Shown here: positions 25,746 to 34,329 of the stretch, in pieces
How the letters are laid out: every line of letters starts with the position of its first letter
Position numbering within the stretch: the first letter of the stretch is position 1
From: Alysiella crassa DSM 2578
Lineage (GTDB): Bacteria; Pseudomonadota; Gammaproteobacteria; Burkholderiales; Neisseriaceae
Direction of reading: 5' to 3'
DNA length: 56,943 nt
Assembly (NCBI RefSeq): GCF_000745955.1
Contig: NZ_JQKH01000010.1
Location: 1 to 56,943, forward strand
The notes under the pieces: generated by a model
The model's input: the letters and a program-made list of their open reading frames with translations, nothing else
What the model was told of the DNA's origin: nothing
The model's database searches: none
Made by a program: the position numbers and the translations under genes

Positions 25746-27038
25746 ATGGGACAAAAAATCCAATCCGTAAAAGGCATGAACGACCTTCTGCCCACCGAAC
25801 AAAAAGATTTCAAACTCACATCGGCTTATTGGCAAGCCTTTGAAAACAAAATTCAAAACTGGACACGCCGATTTGATTACAAGCAAATTCGCACCCCCAT
25901 TGTGGAACAAACCAGCCTGTTTGTGCGCTCCATTGGCGAAGAAACCGATGTGGTTGGCAAAGAAATGTACACCTTTGCCGACAGCAACGACACATTGAGC
26001 CTCACCCTGCGTCCCGAAGGCACGGCAAGCTGCCTGCGCGCGGTGGTGGAACACAATCTTTTGCACGAAGCCCCACGCAAATTGTGGTACATGGGCGCGA
26101 TGTTTCGCCGCGAACGCCCACAAAAAGGGCGTTACCGCCAATTCCACCAAGTCGGCATTGAAGCACTCGGTTTTGCCGACCCCGATATTGACGCGGAAAT
26201 GGTGGCGATGTGTGCCGATTTGTGGCGTGAGTTGGGTATTTTGCAATATTTGACTTTGGAAATCAATAGCTTGGGCAATCGTGAAGAACGCGCCGCCCAC
26301 CGTGCCGCTTTGGTTGCCTATCTGACTGAATTTGAAGACAAATTGGACGATGACAGCAAACGCCGTCTCCACACCAATCCATTGCGCGTTTTGGACACGA
26401 AAAATCCCGATTTGCAAGAAATTTGCAATAATGCGCCACGTTTGATTGATTATTTGGGCGAAGATTCCAAAAAACATTATCAAACATTCAAAGATTTGCT
26501 GACGGGTTTGGAGATTCAATTTGTGGAAAATCCGCGTTTGGTGCGTGGTTTGGATTACTACAACCACACCGTTTTTGAGTGGACAACCGATAAATTGGGC
26601 GCACAAGCGACCGTGTGCGGCGGTGGGCGTTACGATGGTTTGATTGAAGAATTGGGGGGCAAAGCCGCGCCGTCCATTGGTTTTGCGATGGGGATTGAGC
26701 GTTTGTTGCTGTTGGTGCACGAACATGGCAGTCTGCAAGTGGCGGATTTCCCTGATGTTTTCATTATGCAACAAGGCGATGGCGCGACTTTGCAAGCGAT
26801 GAAATACGCCAAAATCTTGCGCGAAAATGGCTTTGACGTGGCGCAATTTTCAGGCAGCACCAAATTGAAAAATCAATTTAAACGCGCCGACCAGTCAGGC
26901 GCACAATTCGCCTTGATTATTGCCGAAAGTGAATTGGCAAATCAAGAAGTTACCTTGAAAGATTTGCGTGGCGAGCGTGGGCAAATCACGATTCCCGCTC
27001 ATGAATTAATTTCAAAATTGAATGAATGGAAAGCATAA
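25746..27038 (+). CDS. hisS: Histidine-tRNA ligase
   Basis: 430 residues from the ATG at 25746 ([16 protein letters not shown], the normal HisRS N-terminus); an in-frame ATG at 25659 would translate the Correia and DUS sequences. Class II motifs: motif 2 region [21 protein letters not shown], histidine-specific [15 protein letters not shown] and motif 3 [12 protein letters not shown]. The C-terminal anticodon-binding domain is complete. The stop overlaps the start of yfgM (TAATG), so the two are translationally coupled. hisS-yfgM is a conserved pair in many Proteobacteria. Confidence 0.96.
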   Translation: MGQKIQSVKGMNDLLPTEQKDFKLTSAYWQAFENKIQNWTRRFDYKQIRTPIVEQTSLFVRSIGEETDVVGKEMYTFADSNDTLSLTLRPEGTASCLRAVVEHNLLHEAPRKLWYMGAMFRRERPQKGRYRQFHQVGIEALGFADPDIDAEMVAMCADLWRELGILQYLTLEINSLGNREERAAHRAALVAYLTEFEDKLDDDSKRRLHTNPLRVLDTKNPDLQEICNNAPRLIDYLGEDSKKHYQTFKDLLTGLEIQFVENPRLVRGLDYYNHTVFEWTTDKLGAQATVCGGGRYDGLIEELGGKAAPSIGFAMGIERLLLLVHEHGSLQVADFPDVFIMQQGDGATLQAMKYAKILRENGFDVAQFSGSTKLKNQFKRADQSGAQFALIIAESELANQEVTLKDLRGERGQITIPAHELISKLNEWKA

Positions 27039-27634
27039 TGTCAGCACATCATGATGAACAGCAAGAACTTGAAAACGCAAAACATTTATGGCAAACGGGC
27101 GGCAAATGGGTATTTGCGGCTTTGGTGGCGGCGGCTTTGGGTTATTTGGGCAATGTGATTTACAAGGGGCAAGTAAACAGCCAAAATCAGGAAGCCGCCA
27201 CGCTCGCGGCGCAAGTGAAGGGCGATACGGCGAAATTATCGGCGTTGCAGCAATCGCATGGGAAATCGGCGGCGGCAGCGCAAGCGAGTTTGGAAACAGC
27301 TAAAACTTTGTTTGATAATGGTAAATTAGACGAGGCTGCGGCGGCGTATCGTTGGGTGTTGGACAATCAGAAAGCACCGCTTTTTCAGGCTGCCGCCGCG
27401 CAGAGTTTAGCCAATGTGTTGTTGCAGCAAAAGAAATTTGATGAAGCATTATCTGTGTTGAATACGCCTGTTGATGACAGTTTTGCGCCGTTGATGAACG
27501 AGACGAAAGGCGATGTACTCGCCGCGCAAGGCAAAAATAAGGAAGCGGCAGAAGCATATCAATTGGCATTGGATAAATTGCCTGAAAATTCGGCTAGCCG
27601 TGAATTGGTGCAATTGAAATTGGGGCAATTATAA
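27038..27634 (+). CDS. yfgM: YfgM family TPR protein (SecYEG ancillary subunit)
   Basis: 198 residues from the ATG at 27038, overlapping the hisS stop (TAATG). An N-terminal cytoplasmic stretch is followed by one membrane span (WVFAALVAAALGYLGNVIY) and a periplasmic TPR-like domain (about residues 75-198, ETAKTLFDNGKLDEAAAAYRWVLDNQ). YfgM associates with the SecYEG translocon and periplasmic chaperones in E. coli. The usual downstream partners bamB and der are missing; fixH follows instead, so synteny is broken after this gene. A DUS lies in the frame near 27384 (FQAAAA). Confidence 0.9.
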   Translation: MSAHHDEQQELENAKHLWQTGGKWVFAALVAAALGYLGNVIYKGQVNSQNQEAATLAAQVKGDTAKLSALQQSHGKSAAAAQASLETAKTLFDNGKLDEAAAAYRWVLDNQKAPLFQAAAAQSLANVLLQQKKFDEALSVLNTPVDDSFAPLMNETKGDVLAAQGKNKEAAEAYQLALDKLPENSASRELVQLKLGQL

Positions 27635-27674
27635 AATTTCAGGCAGCCTGAAAACACATTCACAAGGAAAAACA

Positions 27675-28238
27675 ATGACTCAAACGCCTGAATCCCAAAC
27701 TAAACACAATGACAACGCGCCATTTTATCGCCAACCGATTTTTTGGATGTTGATGAGTGGCCCGATTTTGGTGGTGATTGCTGCCTTTGTCAGCTTTGGC
27801 ATTGCAAAAACGCACGCGCAAGACATGGTTTCCGATGATTATTATAAAGACGGTAAACACATTAATTTACAAATTGACCGCGACAATCACGCGCTGGAAC
27901 GCAATATTTCGGCGCAAGTGATGTTTAATCCCGAAGGTTCGGCGGTGAAAGTGTTTGTAAATGGTCAATTTGAAGCGCAAAATGGCGTGAAATTGCTGCT
28001 GCTGCACCCCACGCGCCAAGATGAAGACCGCACAATTGAATTAAAAGCGATTAATGGCAATGAATTTGCAGCGCAATTTGAGCCTTTGCCACCAACCGTG
28101 CATTGGTATATTCGCGTGGAAGATGGTCAAGGTGTGTGGCGCGTGCAGGAAAAATGGTTGCCCAATCAAGGTGGTGCGGTGATGTTAAAAGCTCAAGTGC
28201 CTACTTTAAGCGTTTCTGCGCCTCAATCGGTGGATTGA
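27675..28238 (+). CDS. fixH: FixH family protein
   Basis: 187 residues. One membrane span near the N-terminus (PIFWMLMSGPILVVIAAFVSFGIA) is followed by the FixH mark MVSDDYYKDGKHINLQIDRD and a periplasmic beta-rich domain ending WRVQEKWLP. FixH helps assemble cbb3-type cytochrome c oxidase, probably in copper or heme handling. AAGGAAAAAC precedes the ATG. It normally lies in a cco/fix cluster, but here it is alone, between yfgM and trkA. A symmetric or near-DUS follows the stop. Confidence 0.85.
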   Translation: MTQTPESQTKHNDNAPFYRQPIFWMLMSGPILVVIAAFVSFGIAKTHAQDMVSDDYYKDGKHINLQIDRDNHALERNISAQVMFNPEGSAVKVFVNGQFEAQNGVKLLLLHPTRQDEDRTIELKAINGNEFAAQFEPLPPTVHWYIRVEDGQGVWRVQEKWLPNQGGAVMLKAQVPTLSVSAPQSVD

Positions 28239-28239
28239 T

Positions 28240-28381
28240 TTTCAGGCTGCTTTACAGTACACCACAAAACTCATGTAGGGTGCGTATTACGCACCGAATT
28301 ATCAAGTCATTTAAATTAAATGATTTGGTGCGTGGTACGCACCCTACATATTATTGTCGCATACTGTTAGGCAGCCTGAAA
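28240..28381. repeat. Composite DUS-ended element with a REP-like inverted pair inside
   Basis: The left end (about 28240-28267) and right end (28354-28381) are degenerate versions of the 28-bp inverted repeat seen in full at 43833 and 56106. Inside is an inverted pair of GTAGGGTGCG hairpins (28274-28348). It begins immediately after the fixH stop codon. Confidence 0.65.
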
Positions 28382-28414
28382 CCCACCAATCACTTACTCC
28401 ATCATCAAAAAATC

Positions 28415-29827
28415 ATGAAAATTCTTATACTTGGTAGTGGACAAGTCGGCTCTGCCATTGCCCACGAACTTGCCGCCATGTCTAATCACGACATCACGCT
28501 CATTGACACCGATGAACACGCGCTGCGTTTAGTCAGCAATCATTTAGATGTGCAAACCATAGTCGGCAACGGCGCGTCCCCCATTTTAATGGAACAGGCT
28601 GGTGCAAAAGACACCGATATGTTGCTCGCGCTCACCCGCAGCGATGAAACCAATTTGGTGGCGTGCAAAATCGCGGCGGATTTTTTCAATATTCCCAATC
28701 GGATAGCGCGGGTTCGTTCCACCGACTATTTGGAATACGGTGAGCCGTCATCTGATGAAGATGACCAGATTTCAGGCTGCCTGAATGCGTTTGGCATTAC
28801 AGATTCCATTCACCCAGAACAATTGGTTACGGAACATTTGGCGGGTTTATTAAACTATGTTCGTGCCTTGCAAGTATTACCCTTTGCCCACGATAAAGTG
28901 AAAATGGTCATCGCCCAAGCCAAATCGTATGACCAAATTAAACATAAAAATATCCAAGAAATCAACGCAGATTTGCCCGAACACACCGATTGTCAAATCT
29001 GCGCCATTTACCGCAATAACCGCCTACTCGTTCCCAATCCCGACACGCGCATTGAAGAAGGCGATGAAATTTGCTTTATTGTCAATAGTTTGCACTTGGA
29101 AGCGGTCATGCGTTCCATGTTTCAATACGACAATAGCCGCCGCCGCGTAATGATTGCAGGTGGTGGCAATATTGGCTACCGTTTGGCGAAACAATTGGAA
29201 AACAAGTTCAACATCAAACTCATAGAAAACAGCCACCAACGCGCCGAATGGCTGGCAGAAAATTTGGACAATACGCTGGTGTTACAAGGTTCAGCCAGTG
29301 ATGAAAATTTGCTATCGCGTGAATACATTGATGAAATTGACGTATTTTGCGCGATTACCAATGACGATGAAAACAATATTATGTCCGCCCTACTCGCCAA
29401 AAATCTGGGCGCAAAACGCGTGATTTCCATTATTAACCGCTCGCGTTATGTGGATTTAATCACGGGTAATCAAATAGATATAGTTGTTTCACCACATTTA
29501 ATTACCATTGGCAGCGTGTTAGCACATGTGCGGCGCGGCGATATTGCGGCGGTGTACCCCTTGCGACGCGGCGCGGCGGAAGCGATTGAAGTGGTGGTGC
29601 ATGGCGATGAGAAAACTTCGGTACTGGTTGGCAGAAAAATCAGCGACATCAAATTTCCCACAGGCTGCCATATTGCCGCAATTGTTCGCGATGAAGAAGT
29701 GATTATGGGGCGTAACCACGACCATATTTTGCAAGAAAATGACCATTTAATTTTCTTTGTTGCCAGACGTAGGGTGTTGCAAGAATTGGAAAAATTGATA
29801 CAGGTCAAGATGGGTTTCTTTGGATAA
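28415..29827 (+). CDS. trkA: Trk potassium uptake regulatory protein TrkA
   Basis: 470 residues from the ATG at 28415 (MKILILGSGQVGSAIAHELA). An upstream open frame overlapping fixH is rejected. Two RCK units are present, each with an NAD-binding Rossmann half (GSGQVG... and GGGNIGYRLAKQL at about 247) and a TrkA-C half. TrkA is the cytoplasmic nucleotide-binding subunit that gates TrkH/TrkG potassium channels; no trkH is next to it. A symmetric DUS at about 28770-28784 is inside the frame and read as SGCLNA. Its insertion point looks like a surface loop of the first Rossmann domain. Confidence 0.94.
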   Translation: MKILILGSGQVGSAIAHELAAMSNHDITLIDTDEHALRLVSNHLDVQTIVGNGASPILMEQAGAKDTDMLLALTRSDETNLVACKIAADFFNIPNRIARVRSTDYLEYGEPSSDEDDQISGCLNAFGITDSIHPEQLVTEHLAGLLNYVRALQVLPFAHDKVKMVIAQAKSYDQIKHKNIQEINADLPEHTDCQICAIYRNNRLLVPNPDTRIEEGDEICFIVNSLHLEAVMRSMFQYDNSRRRVMIAGGGNIGYRLAKQLENKFNIKLIENSHQRAEWLAENLDNTLVLQGSASDENLLSREYIDEIDVFCAITNDDENNIMSALLAKNLGAKRVISIINRSRYVDLITGNQIDIVVSPHLITIGSVLAHVRRGDIAAVYPLRRGAAEAIEVVVHGDEKTSVLVGRKISDIKFPTGCHIAAIVRDEEVIMGRNHDHILQENDHLIFFVARRRVLQELEKLIQVKMGFFG

Positions 29828-29907
29828 TTGCAAAAGTGTGTTACTATGCGCGGCTTCAATCTTAAAGTAGTTTCATTTTTCACGAAAAAACAAAAGGAAA
29901 CAACATC

Positions 29908-30327
29908 ATGACTAAAAAACTAACCGAACAGGACATTCTGAACTGGAATGGTCCCGAAGACGATTATATGAATGAGGCGCAATTGGCATTTTTCCGCGAA
30001 TTATTGGTTAAATTGCAAGACGAATTAATTGAAAAAGCGTCTATCACCACCAACAATATGCAGGAACACGAACTCGCGCCCGACCCAGCCGACCGCGCTT
30101 CTCAAGAAGAAGAATACGCACTGGAATTGCGTACTCGCGACCGTGAACGCAAATTGTTAAGCAAAATCCAAGAATCGCTGCGCGATATTGACGAGGGTGA
30201 ATACGGTTTCTGTCGCGACACAGGTGAGCCAATTGGTTTAAAACGCCTGTTGGCGCGTCCAACTGCCACCTTGTCGGTGGAAGCGCAGGAACGCCGTGAA
30301 CGCATGAAAATGCAATTTGCGGATTAA
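29908..30327 (+). CDS. dksA: RNA polymerase-binding factor DksA (single-cysteine type)
   Basis: 139 residues. The coiled-coil with the tip aspartates (DPADRASQ, D59 and D62) and RDRERKLLSKI is intact. The C-terminal globular region keeps GEYGFCRDTGEPIGLKRLLARPTA but has just one of the four zinc cysteines: C102 remains, while the other positions read T105, S123 and A126. DksA binds RNA polymerase with ppGpp to control rRNA and amino acid promoters. Zinc-free DksA forms are known in Neisseria, alphaproteobacteria and as Pseudomonas DksA2. It stands alone, with AAAGGA in front of the ATG. Confidence 0.95.
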   Translation: MTKKLTEQDILNWNGPEDDYMNEAQLAFFRELLVKLQDELIEKASITTNNMQEHELAPDPADRASQEEEYALELRTRDRERKLLSKIQESLRDIDEGEYGFCRDTGEPIGLKRLLARPTATLSVEAQERRERMKMQFAD

Positions 30328-30429
30328 TCTTCATGTGGTTTCAGGCTGTCTGTTTCAGGCAGCCTGAATGTTTTTTGATTTTTTGAATACGCGCCTACGA
30401 TTTTGCAGGCTGCCTGAAAGTTTCCCCAA

Positions 30430-31236
30430 ATGTCTGTTAATCATTATGAAAATTTCCCTGTTGGCTCGCTCGCCATGCCGCGCCATTTGCGTAAACCCAC
30501 CCACGCGATTTACGCCTTTGCCCGCACCGCAGACGACATCGCCGATGAAGGCGACATCGCCCCCGAACAACGCATTGCCGAGTTAAACAAATTAATCCAC
30601 GAGCTTGATTTAATTCAACAAAACAAGCAGCCTGAAACGCCACTGATGCAGCATTTATTAAACGAAGCGATTGCGCCGCACCAGATTCCGCTCCAGCCTT
30701 TTTATGATTTGCTGGACGCGTTTGCGCAAGATGTGGTGAAAAAACGCTACGAAAATTTTGGCGAATTGGTGGATTATGCACGGCGGTCGGCGAATCCTGT
30801 GGGGCGGCTGATGTTGCATTTGTATGGCGTGCATGATGAGCGCAGTTTGGGGCAAAGCGATGGGATTTGCACCGCTTTGCAATTGATTAATTTTTGGCAA
30901 GATGTGGCGGTGGATTGGCAAAAAAATCGCGTGTATATTCCGCAAGAAGATTTGCGAAAATTTGGTGTAACCGAACAGCAAATCGCTGATGGTAAAGCAG
31001 ATTTCGCTTTTCAACGCCTGATGGCGTATGAATGTGAACGCGCATTTAAAATGCTACACGCAGGTTCGCCTTTGGGCAGAACGCTGAAAGGGCGCGTGGG
31101 TTTTGAATTGCGTATGATTGTGTTGGGCGGGCAAACGATTTTGCAGAAATTAGACGGCGTGAAATATGATGTTTTTAATCAAAGACCTGTATTGGGTTGG
31201 AAAGATTGGTTACGCATAATTAAAGGGGCGTTTTGA
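30430..31236 (+). CDS. hpnC: Squalene synthase HpnC-like prenyltransferase
   Basis: 268 residues. The N-terminus VNHYENFPVGSLAMPRHLRK is the HpnC signature. Two aspartate-rich metal motifs are present: DDIAD (within FARTADDIADEGD) and DVAVDW. HpnC acts with HpnD and HpnE to turn farnesyl diphosphate into squalene, a precursor of hopanoids and other terpenoids. Neither hpnD nor hpnE nor a cyclase is visible in this window, so the pathway is either scattered or incomplete. Two DUS copies fill the short gap after dksA. Identification as HpnC rather than HpnD or phytoene synthase is based on the N-terminus and length. Confidence 0.85.
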   Translation: MSVNHYENFPVGSLAMPRHLRKPTHAIYAFARTADDIADEGDIAPEQRIAELNKLIHELDLIQQNKQPETPLMQHLLNEAIAPHQIPLQPFYDLLDAFAQDVVKKRYENFGELVDYARRSANPVGRLMLHLYGVHDERSLGQSDGICTALQLINFWQDVAVDWQKNRVYIPQEDLRKFGVTEQQIADGKADFAFQRLMAYECERAFKMLHAGSPLGRTLKGRVGFELRMIVLGGQTILQKLDGVKYDVFNQRPVLGWKDWLRIIKGAF

Positions 31237-31259
31237 TTTTTCAGGCTGCCTGAAATATT

Positions 31260-31277
31260 CGTAGGGTGCACCCTACG
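31260..31277. repeat. Minimal REP-like palindrome
   Basis: CGTAGGGTGCACCCTACG, an 18-bp perfect palindrome: two GTAGGGTGC heads joined directly, as if the spacer of the REP pairs seen at 8124, 28274 and 34161 had been lost. It lies between the convergent hpnC and rep genes, flanked by DUS copies. Confidence 0.6.
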
Positions 31278-31296
31278 GTTAGGCAGCCTGAACCCC

Positions 31297-33291
31297 CTAT
31301 TTCCCCATTTTCCTATCCAACATCGCCAACAACGCCTGCGAATTTTTCCGCCCCTGTTCCTGCGACACCGCAGCCCCCTGCCCACGCCCCGATTGCACCA
31401 CATCATCGCTGGGCATTTCATCAAAAAAGCGGCTTGGTTCAGGATATTGCCACGCGCCAGCGCGTTTGCGTTTTTTGCAATACGTCATCGTCAGCTGTTG
31501 TTTGGCACGGGTAATGCCGACATACATTAGCCGCCGTTCCTCTTCCAAGCCGCCCTCTTCCACGCTGTCGGCATGGGGAAACAAGCCTTCCTCACAGCCC
31601 ACCAAGTACACAAAAGGATATTCCAAACCTTTGGACGCGTGCAAAGTGGACAATTTCACCGCGTCCACCTCTTCCCCGTCTTTGCCTTCCAATAGTGTCA
31701 TCAGCGCAATGGTTTGACTTAATTCAATTAAATTGCGCCCATCTTCGTCCGATTTGCGCCGCAGCCAGTCGCACAAATCCTGCACATTGCGCCAACGATT
31801 TTCTGCCGATTTAATATTTTCCGCATTCAAATCAATCAAATAATCTTCATAACGAATATCTGCCAACAAATCTTGTATCACATCGCCAGCCGCGTCCTGC
31901 GCCGCGCGTAGCTGATAATCGCGCAACAAAGCCATAAATTGCTGCACCGCTTCCCGACTTTTCGTGGACAATTCCGCCAGCGCGTTCAGGCTGCCTGAAG
32001 CCGCCCACAAGCTGCATTCATGCGCTTTGGCATACTCGTTTAATTTGCCCAAAGTCATGTCGCCGATTCCCCGTTTGGGTGCGGTGGCGGCGCGTAAAAA
32101 CGCAGGGTCATCATTGGGATTTGCCAGCAGCCGCATATACGCCAAAACGTCCTTAATCTCTGATTTATCATAAAAACTTTGTCCGCCCGAAATTTGATAC
32201 GGAATCCGCGCCGCACGTAAAGTCTCTTCAAACACACGTGCCTGATGATTACCACGATACAAAATGGCAAAATCTGCATAATTTGCGCCATAAATTGCCT
32301 TATTTGCCTGAATTTGCCCGACCACATACTCCGCTTCGTGCGTTTCATCACGACACGCCACAATCCGCGCCGCCTCGCCCTCGCCCAAATTAGACCACAA
32401 GGTTTTCGGGAATAATTTGGGATTATGCCCAATCAGCGCATTGGCAATCCGCAAAATCCGCGCCGTAGAACGATAATTTTGTTCCAATTTAATCACTTTA
32501 AGCTGCGGATAATCTTCTTGCAAACGGCGCAAATTTTCCATATTCGCGCCGCGCCACGCGTAAATAGACTGGTCATCATCGCCCACCACCGTAAACCGCG
32601 CTTCCAAACCTGTCAATAATTTCAACAACATATATTGACAAGCATTGGTATCCTGACACTCGTCCACCAATAAATATTGCAAACGCGTTTGCCATTTCTG
32701 CCGCACTTCGCGGTTATCGCGCAATAAAATGGCAGGCAGCCTGATTAAATCATCAAAATCCACCGCTTGATAATGCAATAAAGTTTCCTGATACAAAGTA
32801 TATACTTGGGCAATTTGCGTTTGCCATTCGTCCTCACACAAAGCATAGACTTGTGCTGGCTCAAGCAAGTTATTCTTCCATAAGGAAATTTGGTGTTGCG
32901 CCTTAAAAATGGCTTCGCGCCCTGTGGTGTCCAGCATTTCTGCGATGATTTTCGCGCTGTCCGAGCTGTCTAAAATGGAAAAATTCTTTTTATAACCAAT
33001 GTGTCCCGCTTCTTCGCGCAAAATCCGCATGCCCAGCGCATGAAACGTGGACACGGTTAAACCGCGTGTGCGTTCCTTGCCCAAACGCTGTGTAATGCGT
33101 TCTTGCATTTCTTTCGCCGCTTTATTGGTAAAGGTGATGGCGGCAATGTGATGGGGTTTATAGCCCGATTGCAGCATATAGGCGATTTTTTCGGTGATGA
33201 CGCGCGTTTTGCCACTGCCTGCGCCAGCCAGCACAAACAATGCACCGCCGAGATATTCTACGGCTTCTTGTTGTTGGGGATTGAGTTTCAT
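31297..33291 (-). CDS. rep: ATP-dependent DNA helicase Rep
   Basis: 664 residues, slightly shorter than E. coli Rep. UvrD-family SF1 helicase motifs in order: Q motif LNPQQQEAVEY, motif I AGAGSGKTRVI (Walker A), Ia TFTNKAAKEM, II LLVDECQDTN, III VVGDDDQSIYAWRGA, IV QNYRSTARIL, V TLHASKGLEYPFV and VI RRLMYVGITRAKQQL. Rep is the 3'-5' accessory replicative helicase and helps restart replication forks. The starting residues MKLNPQQQEAVEYLGG and the C-terminal tail favour Rep over UvrD/PcrA. It is convergent with hpnC. A DUS near 31990 is read on this strand as ASGSLNAL. Confidence 0.93.
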   Translation of the reverse strand: MKLNPQQQEAVEYLGGALFVLAGAGSGKTRVITEKIAYMLQSGYKPHHIAAITFTNKAAKEMQERITQRLGKERTRGLTVSTFHALGMRILREEAGHIGYKKNFSILDSSDSAKIIAEMLDTTGREAIFKAQHQISLWKNNLLEPAQVYALCEDEWQTQIAQVYTLYQETLLHYQAVDFDDLIRLPAILLRDNREVRQKWQTRLQYLLVDECQDTNACQYMLLKLLTGLEARFTVVGDDDQSIYAWRGANMENLRRLQEDYPQLKVIKLEQNYRSTARILRIANALIGHNPKLFPKTLWSNLGEGEAARIVACRDETHEAEYVVGQIQANKAIYGANYADFAILYRGNHQARVFEETLRAARIPYQISGGQSFYDKSEIKDVLAYMRLLANPNDDPAFLRAATAPKRGIGDMTLGKLNEYAKAHECSLWAASGSLNALAELSTKSREAVQQFMALLRDYQLRAAQDAAGDVIQDLLADIRYEDYLIDLNAENIKSAENRWRNVQDLCDWLRRKSDEDGRNLIELSQTIALMTLLEGKDGEEVDAVKLSTLHASKGLEYPFVYLVGCEEGLFPHADSVEEGGLEEERRLMYVGITRAKQQLTMTYCKKRKRAGAWQYPEPSRFFDEMPSDDVVQSGRGQGAAVSQEQGRKNSQALLAMLDRKMGK

Positions 33292-33386
33292 GGGTTCAGG
33301 CTGCCTGAAAAAATGGGTTGGGCAAAATTATAACAAAATCCATTACAATAACGCCTTGTCTCATCAAATTGTCCATTTAAAATGCC

Positions 33387-34106
33387 ATGCTGAAAATGAA
33401 GTTTCTTTTATTTTTATTTATCAATATATTGTCTTTCAGTTTGTGGGCAGCCACGCCCGCGCCAAAAGCCACACCCAAATCCACAACCACGCCCACACTC
33501 AATCAAGTAAGCGGCATGGTTTCGCCGCAAAAAGACGCGCGTTTGGTACGCATACCCAGCAAATACGCCAATAAAACCGAGTATATTCAAAAAAATGTCC
33601 TGCCCGATTTGGAGCGCATGATACTCGCCGCGCGTAAAGATGGCGTGAATTTACGCGTGATTTCCGCGTTTCGCTCGTATAACCATCAAAAAAATCTGTG
33701 GCAACGCAAATGGCAGCAGACTTCGGGCAACGATAAAACGCGTTTGCAAGCCGTGTTGCGCTATTCCAGTCCACCAGCGTTTAGCCGCCACCATTGGGGG
33801 AGTGATGTGGATTTGAATAGCCTAAAACCAAGCTATTGGGCGAGCGCGGACGGTAAAAAAACGCTGCGTTGGTTGCAAAAAAATGCGCGAAAATTTGGTT
33901 TTTGCCAAGTCTATTCGCAGGGGCGCAAAAAGGGGCATGACGAAGAAGTGTGGCATTGGTCGCACGTCCGCAGCGCGCGCCCGTATTATCAGATTCGCGC
34001 CAAAACCATTAAGCAAGTCAAGCACATCAATCTTTCAGGCAGCCACGTTTTAACGCCTGAATTATTGAAAACTTATTTATCATCTATCCAAAATTGCGGT
34101 TTGTGA
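33387..34106 (+). CDS. M15-family D-alanyl-D-alanine carboxypeptidase (VanY-like)
   Basis: 239 residues. A signal peptide (MKFLLFLFINILSFSLWA) is followed by a T/P-rich linker and an M15B/C peptidase domain. Zinc motifs are SRHHWGSDVDL (SxHxxGxAxD form) and EVWHWSH; VISAFRSYNHQ is the usual substrate-binding stretch. Such enzymes trim the terminal D-Ala of peptidoglycan stems in the periplasm. The ATG at 33387 is used; a second ATG three codons on is equally possible. Two cysteines in the C-terminal half may form a disulfide. The gene starts 95 bp after the divergent rep. Confidence 0.85.
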   Translation: MLKMKFLLFLFINILSFSLWAATPAPKATPKSTTTPTLNQVSGMVSPQKDARLVRIPSKYANKTEYIQKNVLPDLERMILAARKDGVNLRVISAFRSYNHQKNLWQRKWQQTSGNDKTRLQAVLRYSSPPAFSRHHWGSDVDLNSLKPSYWASADGKKTLRWLQKNARKFGFCQVYSQGRKKGHDEEVWHWSHVRSARPYYQIRAKTIKQVKHINLSGSHVLTPELLKTYLSSIQNCGL

Positions 34107-34113
34107 TGGCGTA

Positions 34114-34260
34114 TTTCAGGCAGCCTTTGGGTACACGACAATTTTTACTAACACCTAAAATGTAGGGTGGGTATCACGCACCAAATGATTCAAATAATGA
34201 AAATTTCGGTGCGCAATACGCACCCTACATGAATTTTTAACGTATTTCAGGCAGCCTGAA
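34114..34260. repeat. Composite DUS-ended element with a REP-like inverted pair
   Basis: The left end at 34114-34141 is a close copy of the 28-bp repeat (CAGGCAGCCTTT...GTACACGACAA). Inside is an inverted GTAGGGTG pair (34161-34229). The right end, up to the symmetric DUS at about 34246-34260, is degenerate. It lies between the M15 peptidase gene and purL. Confidence 0.65.
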
Positions 34261-34329
34261 AACCAATAGACAATTTAGGGTATAATTAAGCTCCATCTTT
34301 TTTAATTAACTTCCGTGAGTTCGCCCACC

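Noticed and set aside
25692-26846. 384-codon open frame antisense to hisS
   Set aside because: It lies entirely opposite a certain gene, has no recognisable domain, and its composition mirrors the hisS codons.
28103-28414. Upstream extension of trkA overlapping fixH
   Set aside because: It reads fixH out of frame and then the composite repeat; the ATG at 28415 gives the normal TrkA N-terminus.
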